Shown here: piece after piece, positions 24,701-31,756 of the stretch | Numbering within the stretch: the stretch's first letter is position 1 | Layout of the letters: each line of letters opens with the position of its first letter | Assembly: GCA_958477465.1 (NCBI GenBank) | Contig: CAUEFX010000016.1 | Coordinates: 1-59,915 of the forward strand | Source of the DNA: an uncultured Bacteroides sp. | GTDB lineage: Bacteria; Bacteroidota; Bacteroidia; Bacteroidales; Bacteroidaceae | Reading direction: 5' to 3' | DNA: 59,915 nt | Translations under genes and position numbers: made by a program | The notes under the pieces: generated by a model | Database searches by the model: none | The model's input: the letters and a program-made list of their open reading frames with translations, nothing else | Told to the model about the DNA's origin: nothing

Positions 24701-26600
24701 CAAGCAAGATGATTACCGGATGCTCAATGAATTCTACAAACAGAAGATTCAGCAAGTGCATATTGTAGGCGAATATGCCAATCTGATGGTGAAAGATTAC
24801 AATGCGGCCCTGCAATATGTCCAAGACTATTTCCAGATGGATTACAGGAAGTTTGTTGCAAAATACTTCAAAGGGGATAGAGTAAGTGAGATACAACGCA
24901 ACCTGACGCCACAGAAGTACAAGCAGTTGTTCGGGCAATTGTCCAAACGACAGATGGAAATTATTTCCGATAAGGAGTCACGTTGCATTGTGGTTGCAGC
25001 AGGTCCGGGTAGTGGGAAAACCCGGGTATTGGTTCACAAACTGGCCTCACTCCTACTGCTTGAAGACGTGAAACATGAACAACTCCTGATGCTGACATTT
25101 TCAAGGGCAGCCGCTACGGAGTTCAAGCAGAGACTCATGGAACTGATAGGAAACGCTGCCCATTTTGTCGAAATAAAGACATTCCACTCCTACTGCTTCG
25201 ATCTCCTGGGGCGTATCGGAAATCTTGAAGATGCCAAAGATGTCGTTGAAAAGGCTGCTGAGATGATCAAGCAAGGAGAAGTAGAACCCAATAAAATCGG
25301 CAAGACAGTGTTGGTCATAGATGAAGCTCAGGACATGGGAGCTAATGAATATGCACTTGTAAAGGCTCTGATGACCAACAACGAAGAAATGCGCGTAATA
25401 GCAGTGGGAGACGATGACCAGAATATCTATGAATTCCGCGGTTCTGATTCCGGTTATATGTACCGACTGGCACAAGAAAGCGGGAGTAAATTGGTCGAGA
25501 TGACCGAAAACTATCGCAGCGCGCGCCATCCGGTGAATTTCGCCAACCGATTTTTGGAAAACATCTATAAAAGGATAAAGAGTGCCCCAATCATCTCCAT
25601 GAGAACAGAGGACGGCCAGGTGGAGGTGACACGTCATTATTCAAAATATATGTATCAGCCCCTCGTTGAGAATTTACTCCAACACAAGGGAAAAGGCACT
25701 TCGTGTGTACTCACCCAAACAAACGAAGAGGCCGTTATTCTGATGGGACTCTTGCGAAAACGGGGTATCAGCAGCAAATTGATACAGTCGATGGATGGCT
25801 TACGCTTTTGGAACATAGCCGAGATGAGGTATTTCTTAAAACATATAGAAAAACGGATAAAAACGCCGCTAATAACAGAAGAATTATGGGAGGAAGCCAA
25901 ACATGAGACCTTCGCCACTTACGGCAGGAGTACGAGTCTGATGTACATGAAGCGCTGTGTAGAGTTGTTTGAACAAACCAATAAAACAAAATATTTCAGC
26001 GACTTCAAGGAGTTTGCATTTGAGTCATCCGTAGAAGACTTTTGTGATATTTCAGGAGCAGATGTTGTGGTGTCAACCATTCACAAGGCCAAAGGCAAAG
26101 AGTTTGACGATGTATATATGCTCATTTCTGATAATAACTATTCTAAAGATGACTATCTGATGCACCGGTACTATGTAGGAATAACCCGTGCCAAAAACCG
26201 GCTGTTCATACACACGAATGATGATTGCTTTAATCGCTTAAATGCAGACCGTTATCTTGTGGACCGGCAACAATATGATATGCCTGAAGAAATCGTACTA
26301 CAGCTCTCTCACAAAGACGTCCATCTGAGTTTCTTCAAGGAACGGAAACAAGAAGTTTTAGCATTTAAAGGCGGAGATTCCTTGATCTACAATGATTTCT
26401 TATTGTACAGTCCGTTAAGTAACAGACCTGTAGCAAAGTTATCAGCAAAAATGCAAGGCAAACTATCTGAGTGGGAAGCAAGAGGTTATAAAGTAAAATC
26501 CGCATCTGTACGGTTCATCGTGGCATGGAAGCCCAAAAATGCACCCCAAAACGAGCCGGAAACGGCTGTTCTTTTAGCTGATCTGGTGCTTTCGTTGTAA
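21723..26600 (+). CDS. Exonuclease-RecQ-UvrD fusion helicase (1625 residues)
   Basis: Three enzyme modules are fused. Residues about 34-150 look like a DEDD 3'-5' exonuclease: VDVEV (Asp38, Glu40), GHNIIHHD (Asp88) and NNPVNDCKKAKDLL (Asp138, with Asn133 where the DEDDh histidine is expected). Residues about 290-640 are a RecQ superfamily 2 helicase: Walker A PTGGGKS (311-317), DEAH box (414-417) and QEAGRAGRD (about 602-610). The four-cysteine zinc module of RecQ is not seen; winged-helix-like segments follow. Residues about 1080-1540 are a UvrD/Rep superfamily 1 helicase: GPGSGKT (1094-1100), VIDEAQD (Asp1200), GDDDQNIYEFRGS, ENYRS, STIHKAKGKEFDDVY and YVGITRAKNRLF. Such a protein could unwind and trim DNA by itself; whether for repair or defence is open. 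It is followed by a Schlafen-like gene with a related leader. Confidence 0.9.
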   Translation: MSIWSKLIGIRKTGDRNNIVTSKTTSVPRNALNYAIVDVEVGLKDHKIHDIGALRHDDTIFHKTSKEELFTFLNDIDYICGHNIIHHDAQYLFPDKVCRWILVDTLYVSPLLFPERPYHRLVKDDKLISEQMNNPVNDCKKAKDLLLDEIACWNSLPKEKRILFASLLKDKKEFEGFLSMVSAEYTNEGIPELIKELYAGKICQHADLDMLIKQYPCGLAYALALIETIDYRSITPGWVLYNYPEVEFIVKLLRHTACREGCDYCHTQLDVLHNLKTFFGYEHFRTYEGEPLQERAAQAAVKGKSLLAIFPTGGGKSLTFQLPALMAGRSVHGLTVVISPLQSLMKDQVDNLADRGITDAVTINGMLDPITRALSIQRVEDGEASLLYIAPEMLRSKTIEKILMARHVVRFVIDEAHCFSSWGQDFRVDYLYIGKFIREYQQKKKCKNPIPVSCFTATAKQKVIQDICDYFKQTLNLDLELFASTASRTNLHYSVIHADNDNDKYLKLRELVAESDCPTIVYVSRTRRTKELAAKLTRDGYKALPFNGKMEADEKIANQEAFMNDQVQIIVATSAFGMGVDKKDVGLVVHYDISDSLENYVQEAGRAGRDPGLNARCYVLYSDNDLDKHFILLNQTKLSISEIQQIWKAIKDLTRQRMKVSCSALEIARKAGWDDSVSDIETRVRTALATLEQSGYLVRGNNVPHVYATGITVKDMDEARKRISASLLFDSDEIEKAVRIIKSLISQKHVAKARNSEAESRIDYLADILGLSKKEVISVVERMRQEGILADSKDISAYLQDAGDSERKSQMLLERFAKLERYILSHIPDESLRISYKQLNENAMNDGINTSKEKDIRTLLYFLTVEGYARKKEDAAHNLEISRQADMETTVRRFEKRLGISRFTVKWLYQLASETEDENTPDKAVQFSVVELLSRTKSSSQTLFGGLNDIQLEDVEEALLYLSKIGALKLEGGFLVLYNAMNIQRIKDNKSRYKQDDYRMLNEFYKQKIQQVHIVGEYANLMVKDYNAALQYVQDYFQMDYRKFVAKYFKGDRVSEIQRNLTPQKYKQLFGQLSKRQMEIISDKESRCIVVAAGPGSGKTRVLVHKLASLLLLEDVKHEQLLMLTFSRAAATEFKQRLMELIGNAAHFVEIKTFHSYCFDLLGRIGNLEDAKDVVEKAAEMIKQGEVEPNKIGKTVLVIDEAQDMGANEYALVKALMTNNEEMRVIAVGDDDQNIYEFRGSDSGYMYRLAQESGSKLVEMTENYRSARHPVNFANRFLENIYKRIKSAPIISMRTEDGQVEVTRHYSKYMYQPLVENLLQHKGKGTSCVLTQTNEEAVILMGLLRKRGISSKLIQSMDGLRFWNIAEMRYFLKHIEKRIKTPLITEELWEEAKHETFATYGRSTSLMYMKRCVELFEQTNKTKYFSDFKEFAFESSVEDFCDISGADVVVSTIHKAKGKEFDDVYMLISDNNYSKDDYLMHRYYVGITRAKNRLFIHTNDDCFNRLNADRYLVDRQQYDMPEEIVLQLSHKDVHLSFFKERKQEVLAFKGGDSLIYNDFLLYSPLSNRPVAKLSAKMQGKLSEWEARGYKVKSASVRFIVAWKPKNAPQNEPETAVLLADLVLSL

Positions 26601-26674
26601 GCCCAAAGACCTATCATAAACGCATAATAATCAAAACTATGGCACGAATTTAACCGAATCTTCACTTTTATCCT

Positions 26675-26726
26675 TACCTTTGTATATGATATTGGGATAT
26701 TGTACCATAGCAATAATAAGGAAACG
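26675..26726 (+). promoter_or_regulatory. Schlafen-like gene promoter and leader
   Basis: The -7 box TACCTTTG (26675-26682) and the 44-base leader match the helicase leader at 21618 with one gap. Here the conserved ATGCAG start (26727) opens the full gene, preceded by AATAAGGAAA as ribosome site. Confidence 0.55.
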
Positions 26727-28256
26727 ATGCAGATACATAACAATACATTGATTGCAGAATGTTCTACTTATGACTTCAAAGAAATGCTGGAGCGTAAGAA
26801 AGTGAAGTCATGGCTCAAATCTGTGTCGGCTTTTGCTAATACAGACGGCGGTAGCTTGTTCTATGGAGTAAACGATGACGGAGTAATTGTAGGTTTGGAA
26901 AATCCACAAGCCGATGCCGACTTTATCAGCGAAATGATAAAGGCAAGGCTTGACCCTGTACTGGAAGTGCAACTTACCCCGATAGAACATGAAGGCCATG
27001 CACTACTCGAAGTAAAAGTAAAGGCAGGAGCGCTTACACCTTATTACTATTACCAGAATGGGACACGTACCGCGTATGTACGAATTGGTAATGAAAGTGT
27101 AGAATGTAACTCACAACAATTACTTTCGTTGATATTGAAGGATACACACATGACATGGGATTCACTGCCTACCCAAGTGGATGCCAACAAACATTCTTTC
27201 ATTATCCTTGCCAATACATTTCGTGAACAGACTCACCAAGAATGGAATGATAAGTTTTTAGAATCATTCGGTTTAGTTACTTCTGACGGAAAATTGACCA
27301 ATGCCGGATTGTTGTTTGTGGACAACTGTACCGTATTTCAATCACGCATCTTTTGTACTCGTTGGACGGGGCTCTATAAAGATGACGCCATCAGTTCCGT
27401 AGAACATCGAGCTAACCTTGTACTACTTTTGAAATACGGCATGGACTTCATCAAGAACTATACCATGAGCGGATGGGTGAAAATGCCAAACTATCGTCTC
27501 AATCTTCCAGACTATTCCGACCGTGCTATCTTTGAAGGATTGGTAAATCACCTTATCCATCGGGATTATACCGTGATGGGCGGTGAAGTGCATATAGATA
27601 TTTATGATGACCGTGTAGAATTGGTATCACCCGGTGCGATGCTTGACGGTACAAAAATTCAAGACCGTGACATATACAAAATACCGTCCATGCGCCGCAA
27701 TCCTGTTATTGCGGATATGTTTACGCAATTGGACTATATGGAGAAGCGTGGTTCGGGCTTACGGAAAATGCGAGAACTTACGGAGAAACTACCCAATTTT
27801 CAGCAAAGTAAAGAACCACAATACCAAACGGAAGCGACTTCTTTCTTCACTACCTTTTACAATCTAAACTGGGGTGAGAACGGAAGAATACCTGTGGAAG
27901 AAGTTGCCAACAGGGTAAATAGTACCCTCGAAAAGTACCCTGTAAACGAAAATAGTTCGGTCGAAAAGTTCGGTGTAAATGCAAAAAGTTCGGAGAGAAG
28001 GTTCGGAGACTTCCCTGAAAGTTCGGAGAGAAGGTTCGGAGAGGTTTCAGATAAACCTAAAAACATAGGAAAAACAGCACAGAAAATTATTGATTTTGTA
28101 ATTTCTGATCCCTCAATATCAGCCGAAGCCATGGCTTATAAAATTGGAATAAGTTCTCGCGCCGTAGAAAAGCAATTTGCAAAACTGCGTTCTATGGGTA
28201 TTTTGTCTCGTGAAGGTGCAGATTTTGGTGGCTATTGGCGTATTATTACTTACTAA
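26727..28256 (+). CDS. Schlafen AlbA_2 domain protein with HATPase-like and winged-helix domains
   Basis: The 509-residue protein starts at ATG 26727 (MQIHNNT), chosen for its ribosome site. Residues 1-135 are a Schlafen AlbA_2 domain: DFKEMLERKKVKSWLKSVSA, FANTDGGSLFYGVNDDG, KVKAGALTPYYYY. Residues about 260-380 match the HATPase_c_4 region of RecG-like regulators: FEGLVNHLIHRDY and RGSGLRKMRELTE. Four 11-residue repeats follow (399-442), then a C-terminal winged helix (about 450-509, ISAEAMAYKIGISSRAVEKQF). The family is thought to bind nucleic acid; some Schlafen-type domains are RNases, and members are often found near defence genes. A role together with the helicase upstream is inferred from adjacency and the shared leader. 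It is convergent with dnaK. Confidence 0.85.
   Translation: MQIHNNTLIAECSTYDFKEMLERKKVKSWLKSVSAFANTDGGSLFYGVNDDGVIVGLENPQADADFISEMIKARLDPVLEVQLTPIEHEGHALLEVKVKAGALTPYYYYQNGTRTAYVRIGNESVECNSQQLLSLILKDTHMTWDSLPTQVDANKHSFIILANTFREQTHQEWNDKFLESFGLVTSDGKLTNAGLLFVDNCTVFQSRIFCTRWTGLYKDDAISSVEHRANLVLLLKYGMDFIKNYTMSGWVKMPNYRLNLPDYSDRAIFEGLVNHLIHRDYTVMGGEVHIDIYDDRVELVSPGAMLDGTKIQDRDIYKIPSMRRNPVIADMFTQLDYMEKRGSGLRKMRELTEKLPNFQQSKEPQYQTEATSFFTTFYNLNWGENGRIPVEEVANRVNSTLEKYPVNENSSVEKFGVNAKSSERRFGDFPESSERRFGEVSDKPKNIGKTAQKIIDFVISDPSISAEAMAYKIGISSRAVEKQFAKLRSMGILSREGADFGGYWRIITY
27921..28052 (+). repeat. Four in-frame 33-bp repeats (11-residue units) in the Schlafen-like gene
   Basis: The units read STLEKYPVNEN, SSVEKFGVNAK, SSERRFGDFPE and SSERRFGEVSD. 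Units 3 and 4 are almost identical in DNA (AGTTCGGAGAGAAGG twice, 33 bases apart), so they duplicated recently. Copy number could vary by slippage. Confidence 0.85.
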
Positions 28257-28340
28257 AGTTTTTCACCACAGACAACGCATCATTCCAGCAAGTTAAAAAG
28301 CCCATAGAACACACACAGCAACCATGAACCCCATAAATAA

Positions 28341-28373
28341 AAAAGCGTGCAACTCATTGAGTTGCACGCTTTT
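28341..28373. terminator. Bidirectional terminator between Schlafen-like gene and dnaK
   Basis: Perfect 15-bp stem AAAAGCGTGCAACTC (28341-28355) / GAGTTGCACGCTTTT (28359-28373) with a 3-base loop and A/T-runs on both sides. Confidence 0.85.
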
Positions 28374-28406
28374 CTTTATTATTCATTATTTGTTTCCTTA
28401 TCGGAA

Positions 28407-30326
28407 TCATTTGACTTCCTCAAAATCCGCATCTTGAATATGTTCATCCTGTCCACCGTTAGACTGACCGCCACCCGCTTGTCCGGCATTCATATCAGGA
28501 CCGGCTTGTGCGCCACCTTGAGCACCGCTCTGAGCATACATTTCTGCACTTGCAGCTTGGAAGGCAGTATTCAATTCAGCCATAGCACTGTCGATAGTTG
28601 CCAAATCTTGAGCTTTGTGAGCATCTTTCAGTTTCTGCAAAGCAGCTTCGATCGGAGCTTTCTTATCAGCAGGTAACTTATCACCTAACTCTTTCAATTG
28701 ATTTTCAGTTGAGAAAATCATACTGTCAGCCTGATTCAGCTTATCGATTTTTTCACGCTCCTTCTTATCAGCTTCAGCATTTGCTTCAGCTTCTGCTTTC
28801 ATTCTTTCGATCTCTTCTTTGCTCAAGCCGCTGGAAGCTTCGATACGGATGGCTTGTTCCTTACCGGTAGCCTTATCCTTAGCAGATACTTTCAATATAC
28901 CATTGGCATCGATATCGAATGTAACCTCAATCTGAGGAACACCACGACGAGCCGGAGCAATACCTGTCAAGTTAAACTGACCGATAGATTTATTCTGTGC
29001 AGCCATCGGACGTTCACCTTGCAATACGTGAATGGTCACTTCAGTCTGGTTATCGGCAGCCGTAGAGAATGTTTCGCTCTTACGTGCAGGAATTGTTGTA
29101 TTAGCGTCAATCAACTTGGTCATTACACCACCTAAGGTTTCAATACCCATTGACAACGGAGTAACATCCAGCAATACCACACCCTTAATCTCATCTGTCA
29201 AAACTGCACCTTGTACAGCAGCACCTACTGCTACTACTTCATCCGGGTTAACACCCTTAGAAGGAGTTTTGCCGAAGAAATCTTCAACTAATTTCTGAAC
29301 AGCCGGTATACGTGAAGAACCACCCACGAGGATTACTTCATCAATATCAGAATTACTCAAACCGGCATCCTGCATAGCCTTCTTACAAGGTTCAAGACAA
29401 GCCTGAATCAAGTTATGAGCCAAAGATTCGAATTTTGCACGAGTCAAAGTCTTAACCAAGTGCTTAGGCACACCACCTACCGGCATGATGTACGGCAAGT
29501 TGATTTCTGTGCTTGTAGAAGAAGACAATTCGATCTTTGCCTTTTCTGCAGCTTCTTTCAAACGTTGCAAAGCCATCGGATCCTGAGTAAGATCAGCGCC
29601 TTCGTCTTTCTTGAATTCTTCAACCAACCAGTTGATGATAACCTGATCGAAATCATCACCACCCAAGTGAGTATCACCATTCGTAGAAAGTACTTCGAAT
29701 ACACCGCCACCGAACTCAAGGATAGAAATATCGAATGTACCTCCACCAAGGTCGAATACGGCAATCTTCATATCTTTATGAGCCTTGTCAAGACCATAAG
29801 CCAATGCAGCGGCTGTCGGCTCGTTTACAATACGTTTTACTTCCAATCCGGCAATCTGTCCGGCTTCTTTGGTAGCCTGACGTTGTGAATCTGAGAAATA
29901 GGCAGGAACTGTGATAACAGCTTCCGTTACTTCCTGTCCCAAATAATCTTCAGCAGTCTTTTTCATTTTCTGCAGAATCATTGCAGATATTTCCTGAGGT
30001 GTGTAAAGACGACCGTCGATGTCGACACGCGGTGTGTTATTATCACCCTTTACTACCTTATACGGAACACGAGTTACCTCTTTCTGTACCTGATCCCAAT
30101 TTTCACCCATGAAACGTTTGATAGAGAAAATCGTACGTTTCGGGTTTGTGATAGCCTGACGTTTTGCAGGATCACCTACTTTACGTTCGCCACCATCTAC
30201 AAATGCAACGATAGAAGGAGTTGTACGTTTACCTTCACTGTTTGCTATTACTACCGGTTCGTTTCCTTCAAATACGGAAACACATGAGTTTGTAGTTCCT
30301 AAGTCAATACCAATAATCTTTCCCAT
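28407..30326 (-). CDS. dnaK: Molecular chaperone DnaK (Hsp70)
   Basis: The 639-residue chaperone folds proteins in an ATP cycle with DnaJ and GrpE. Start ATG 30326 gives the standard N-terminus MGKIIGIDLGTTNSCVSVF; upstream in-frame codons are not part of the protein. The ATPase domain (1-380) has VFDLGGGTFDISILE and VGGSSRIPAVQKLV. The linker VVLLDVTPLSMGIETLGG leads into the substrate domain (about 390-500). The helical lid ends in a Gly/Gln-rich tail and the conserved DADFEEVK. No dnaJ or grpE lies nearby. A CTGYC-N5-GRCAG palindrome sits 150 bases upstream and resembles one before clpB. Confidence 0.98.
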   Translation of the reverse strand: MGKIIGIDLGTTNSCVSVFEGNEPVVIANSEGKRTTPSIVAFVDGGERKVGDPAKRQAITNPKRTIFSIKRFMGENWDQVQKEVTRVPYKVVKGDNNTPRVDIDGRLYTPQEISAMILQKMKKTAEDYLGQEVTEAVITVPAYFSDSQRQATKEAGQIAGLEVKRIVNEPTAAALAYGLDKAHKDMKIAVFDLGGGTFDISILEFGGGVFEVLSTNGDTHLGGDDFDQVIINWLVEEFKKDEGADLTQDPMALQRLKEAAEKAKIELSSSTSTEINLPYIMPVGGVPKHLVKTLTRAKFESLAHNLIQACLEPCKKAMQDAGLSNSDIDEVILVGGSSRIPAVQKLVEDFFGKTPSKGVNPDEVVAVGAAVQGAVLTDEIKGVVLLDVTPLSMGIETLGGVMTKLIDANTTIPARKSETFSTAADNQTEVTIHVLQGERPMAAQNKSIGQFNLTGIAPARRGVPQIEVTFDIDANGILKVSAKDKATGKEQAIRIEASSGLSKEEIERMKAEAEANAEADKKEREKIDKLNQADSMIFSTENQLKELGDKLPADKKAPIEAALQKLKDAHKAQDLATIDSAMAELNTAFQAASAEMYAQSGAQGGAQAGPDMNAGQAGGGQSNGGQDEHIQDADFEEVK

Positions 30327-30475
30327 AATCTTTATACTTTTTATATTATTATTCAAATTTCCTTTTGTCCGGTTGTTGGCTCATTCCCTATTTCTAAGGA
30401 TGTCTTCCAAACGGACGCCAATCTAAAAGCAAACCGTATGCCAAAAGGAAATCGCATCGTTCTGTGACATATTTT

Positions 30476-30490
30476 CTGCCAAAAAGACAG
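30476..30490 (-). promoter_or_regulatory. Palindrome upstream of dnaK, possible heat-shock site
   Basis: CTGTC-TTTTT-GGCAG on the minus strand, 150 bases before the start. The clpB upstream region carries the similar GACA-TTT-TGTC at 42321-42331. Shared control of the two chaperone genes is inference. Confidence 0.35.
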
Positions 30491-30692
30491 TTTTTAACAG
30501 CAAAATTTGCAACTTAGATGCAATATAGTCTGCTGCCGACTCATACAACAAACATAGCAGACTCTGGTTCGATATGGGAAAATAAAATTATATTTCTTTA
30601 CGCGAGAATACTACTAACAACCTTTTTCCAACAACTGCCATACTGGCGGAACGTACAAAGGCCAGACTGACCGTTCATGAGATTTGCAAAAA

Positions 30693-30802
30693 AAGAGGCT
30701 GCACCGTAAACTCAATATACGGCACAGCCCTATTTCTTATTATAGATAAAAGTTGTCAGGTTTCAGATTATAAACCTATAAATCAGAATTTCGACACCTC
30801 CT
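30693..30802. repeat. Dispersed intergenic repeat, copy F (degenerate), with META gene terminator
   Basis: A hairpin (30697-30708 with 30718-30729, two central mismatches) read on the minus strand is followed by TCTTTTTTT and terminates the META gene. The adjoining tail, with TTTCAGATTATAAACC and ATTTCGACACCTCC, aligns loosely with the tail of copy D at 36241-36318. Membership is less secure than for copies A, C and D. Confidence 0.5.
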
Positions 30803-30853
30803 GTTTTTCCTTCCACTTGTGTAGAGCAGAATTATTTCTATATGCAGTATCGA

Positions 30854-31645
30854 CTATTTCTTAACAAGTACCAATACCAGCGTTCCATCGGCATCATACA
30901 GTCCGATACCACCACCGGCAAGCTTACCAAAAGATTTCACCTCATTCAGGGCCCCCATGATTTTTCCTTCTGTCTCCATATCGGGACAAGCCATCATAGT
31001 AGATATCATATCCGGAAAAGAGATTGAAAGAGCATTTCCTTCTTCTGTTTTAAAACCACCGTTTATCAAGTTACATCCTGCATTTCCATGCACTCTCTTC
31101 TCTTTTACATCAAAAGCAATAAACGGTTGCTTTTCCATCCCTGCAGGGACAGACTCCCCATTCACTTCTGTGATTTTCCATTCTCCCTGCAGATCCGCCA
31201 CCTTCACATCGGCGGTTTTCTTTGCCAAAATAACCACAGGACGATTGGAAGCGTTACAAAGAGCCATATTTCCTTTTCCCATTTTCTTATACCCTTTCAC
31301 CTGTGCCAAAGCACTCAGCACATTCTGTTCCAAAGTTCTATCCGGACAGGCCATACGGGTACTTCCCAATGCTCCCAAATCAATGGTACCTGGTTTGGCA
31401 TTCACATCAATTGATCCGATAATACGATTGCAGCCACTATATCCGTACACTTTTCCGGTAGTGGTGTCGAAACCTATAAAAGGGAGTTGCTGACCTTGAC
31501 CCGGCACAACAGCCGAACCATTTATTTCAACAATATTCCATTCACCGTTCATAGAAGACAAAGAGAGAGCCTCTTTCGAAGAGCGACAAGAAAACATTAC
31601 AAGCGCTATACTTGCAACAAAAACAGAAACAATTGCTTTTCTCAT
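30854..31645 (-). CDS. Lipoprotein with two META domains
   Basis: The 263-residue protein has a lipoprotein signal (VASIALVMFSC, Cys near residue 20) and two META domains of the HslJ type. Domain 1 (about 33-145) has LSSMNGEWNIVEINGS and FDTTTGKVYGYSGCNRIIG. Domain 2 (about 150-263) has LQGEWKITEVNGESV and FDVKEKRVHGNAGCNLINGG. Each also has the MACPDxxxE motif (TRMACPDRTLE, MMACPDMETE). The duplication within one chain is clear. Such domains occur in heat-shock and virulence-linked outer-membrane proteins; molecular function is unknown. Its -7 box TATATTTG (minus, 31678-31685) overlaps the promoter of the divergent gene. Confidence 0.88.
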   Translation of the reverse strand: MRKAIVSVFVASIALVMFSCRSSKEALSLSSMNGEWNIVEINGSAVVPGQGQQLPFIGFDTTTGKVYGYSGCNRIIGSIDVNAKPGTIDLGALGSTRMACPDRTLEQNVLSALAQVKGYKKMGKGNMALCNASNRPVVILAKKTADVKVADLQGEWKITEVNGESVPAGMEKQPFIAFDVKEKRVHGNAGCNLINGGFKTEEGNALSISFPDMISTMMACPDMETEGKIMGALNEVKSFGKLAGGGIGLYDADGTLVLVLVKK

Positions 31646-31684
31646 TATTCAATAACGTTTAAGTTAAATATCGGTGCAAATATA

Positions 31685-31713
31685 TTGAAAATAACATAAA
31701 GTTCATACATTTG
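31685..31713 (+). promoter_or_regulatory. Promoter of the secreted protein gene at 31757
   Basis: -7 box TACATTTG (31706-31713) with a partial -33 TTG (31685-31687), 18 bases apart. The -33 box overlaps the minus-strand -7 box of the divergent META gene, so the two promoters may compete. Confidence 0.5.
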
Positions 31714-31756
31714 CGCCCAAAATATCAAACAGTTCCAACTGTTCAATAGTTCATTA

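Larger units (their letters stand above)
30327..30853. other. Gene-free region between META lipoprotein and dnaK
   Basis: This 527-base stretch is the dnaK upstream region plus the 3' side of the META gene. It contains a palindrome at 30476-30490, a possible minus-strand -7 box TATGTTTG at 30549-30556, and the terminator and repeat at 30693-30802. I see no gene. Confidence 0.55.

Noticed and set aside
27921..28052. CRISPR-like repeat array
   Set aside because: The 33-bp units are in frame, contiguous and code for the 11-residue protein repeats; there are no spacers.
21344..28340. Integrative island with attachment sites around the helicase and Schlafen-like genes
   Set aside because: I looked for an integrase, a tRNA end and flanking direct repeats and found none. 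The segment may be accessory, but mobility is not supported.
28407..30326. Long plus-strand frames opposite dnaK
   Set aside because: They are mirror frames of a strongly codon-biased gene; dnaK on the minus strand is unambiguous.
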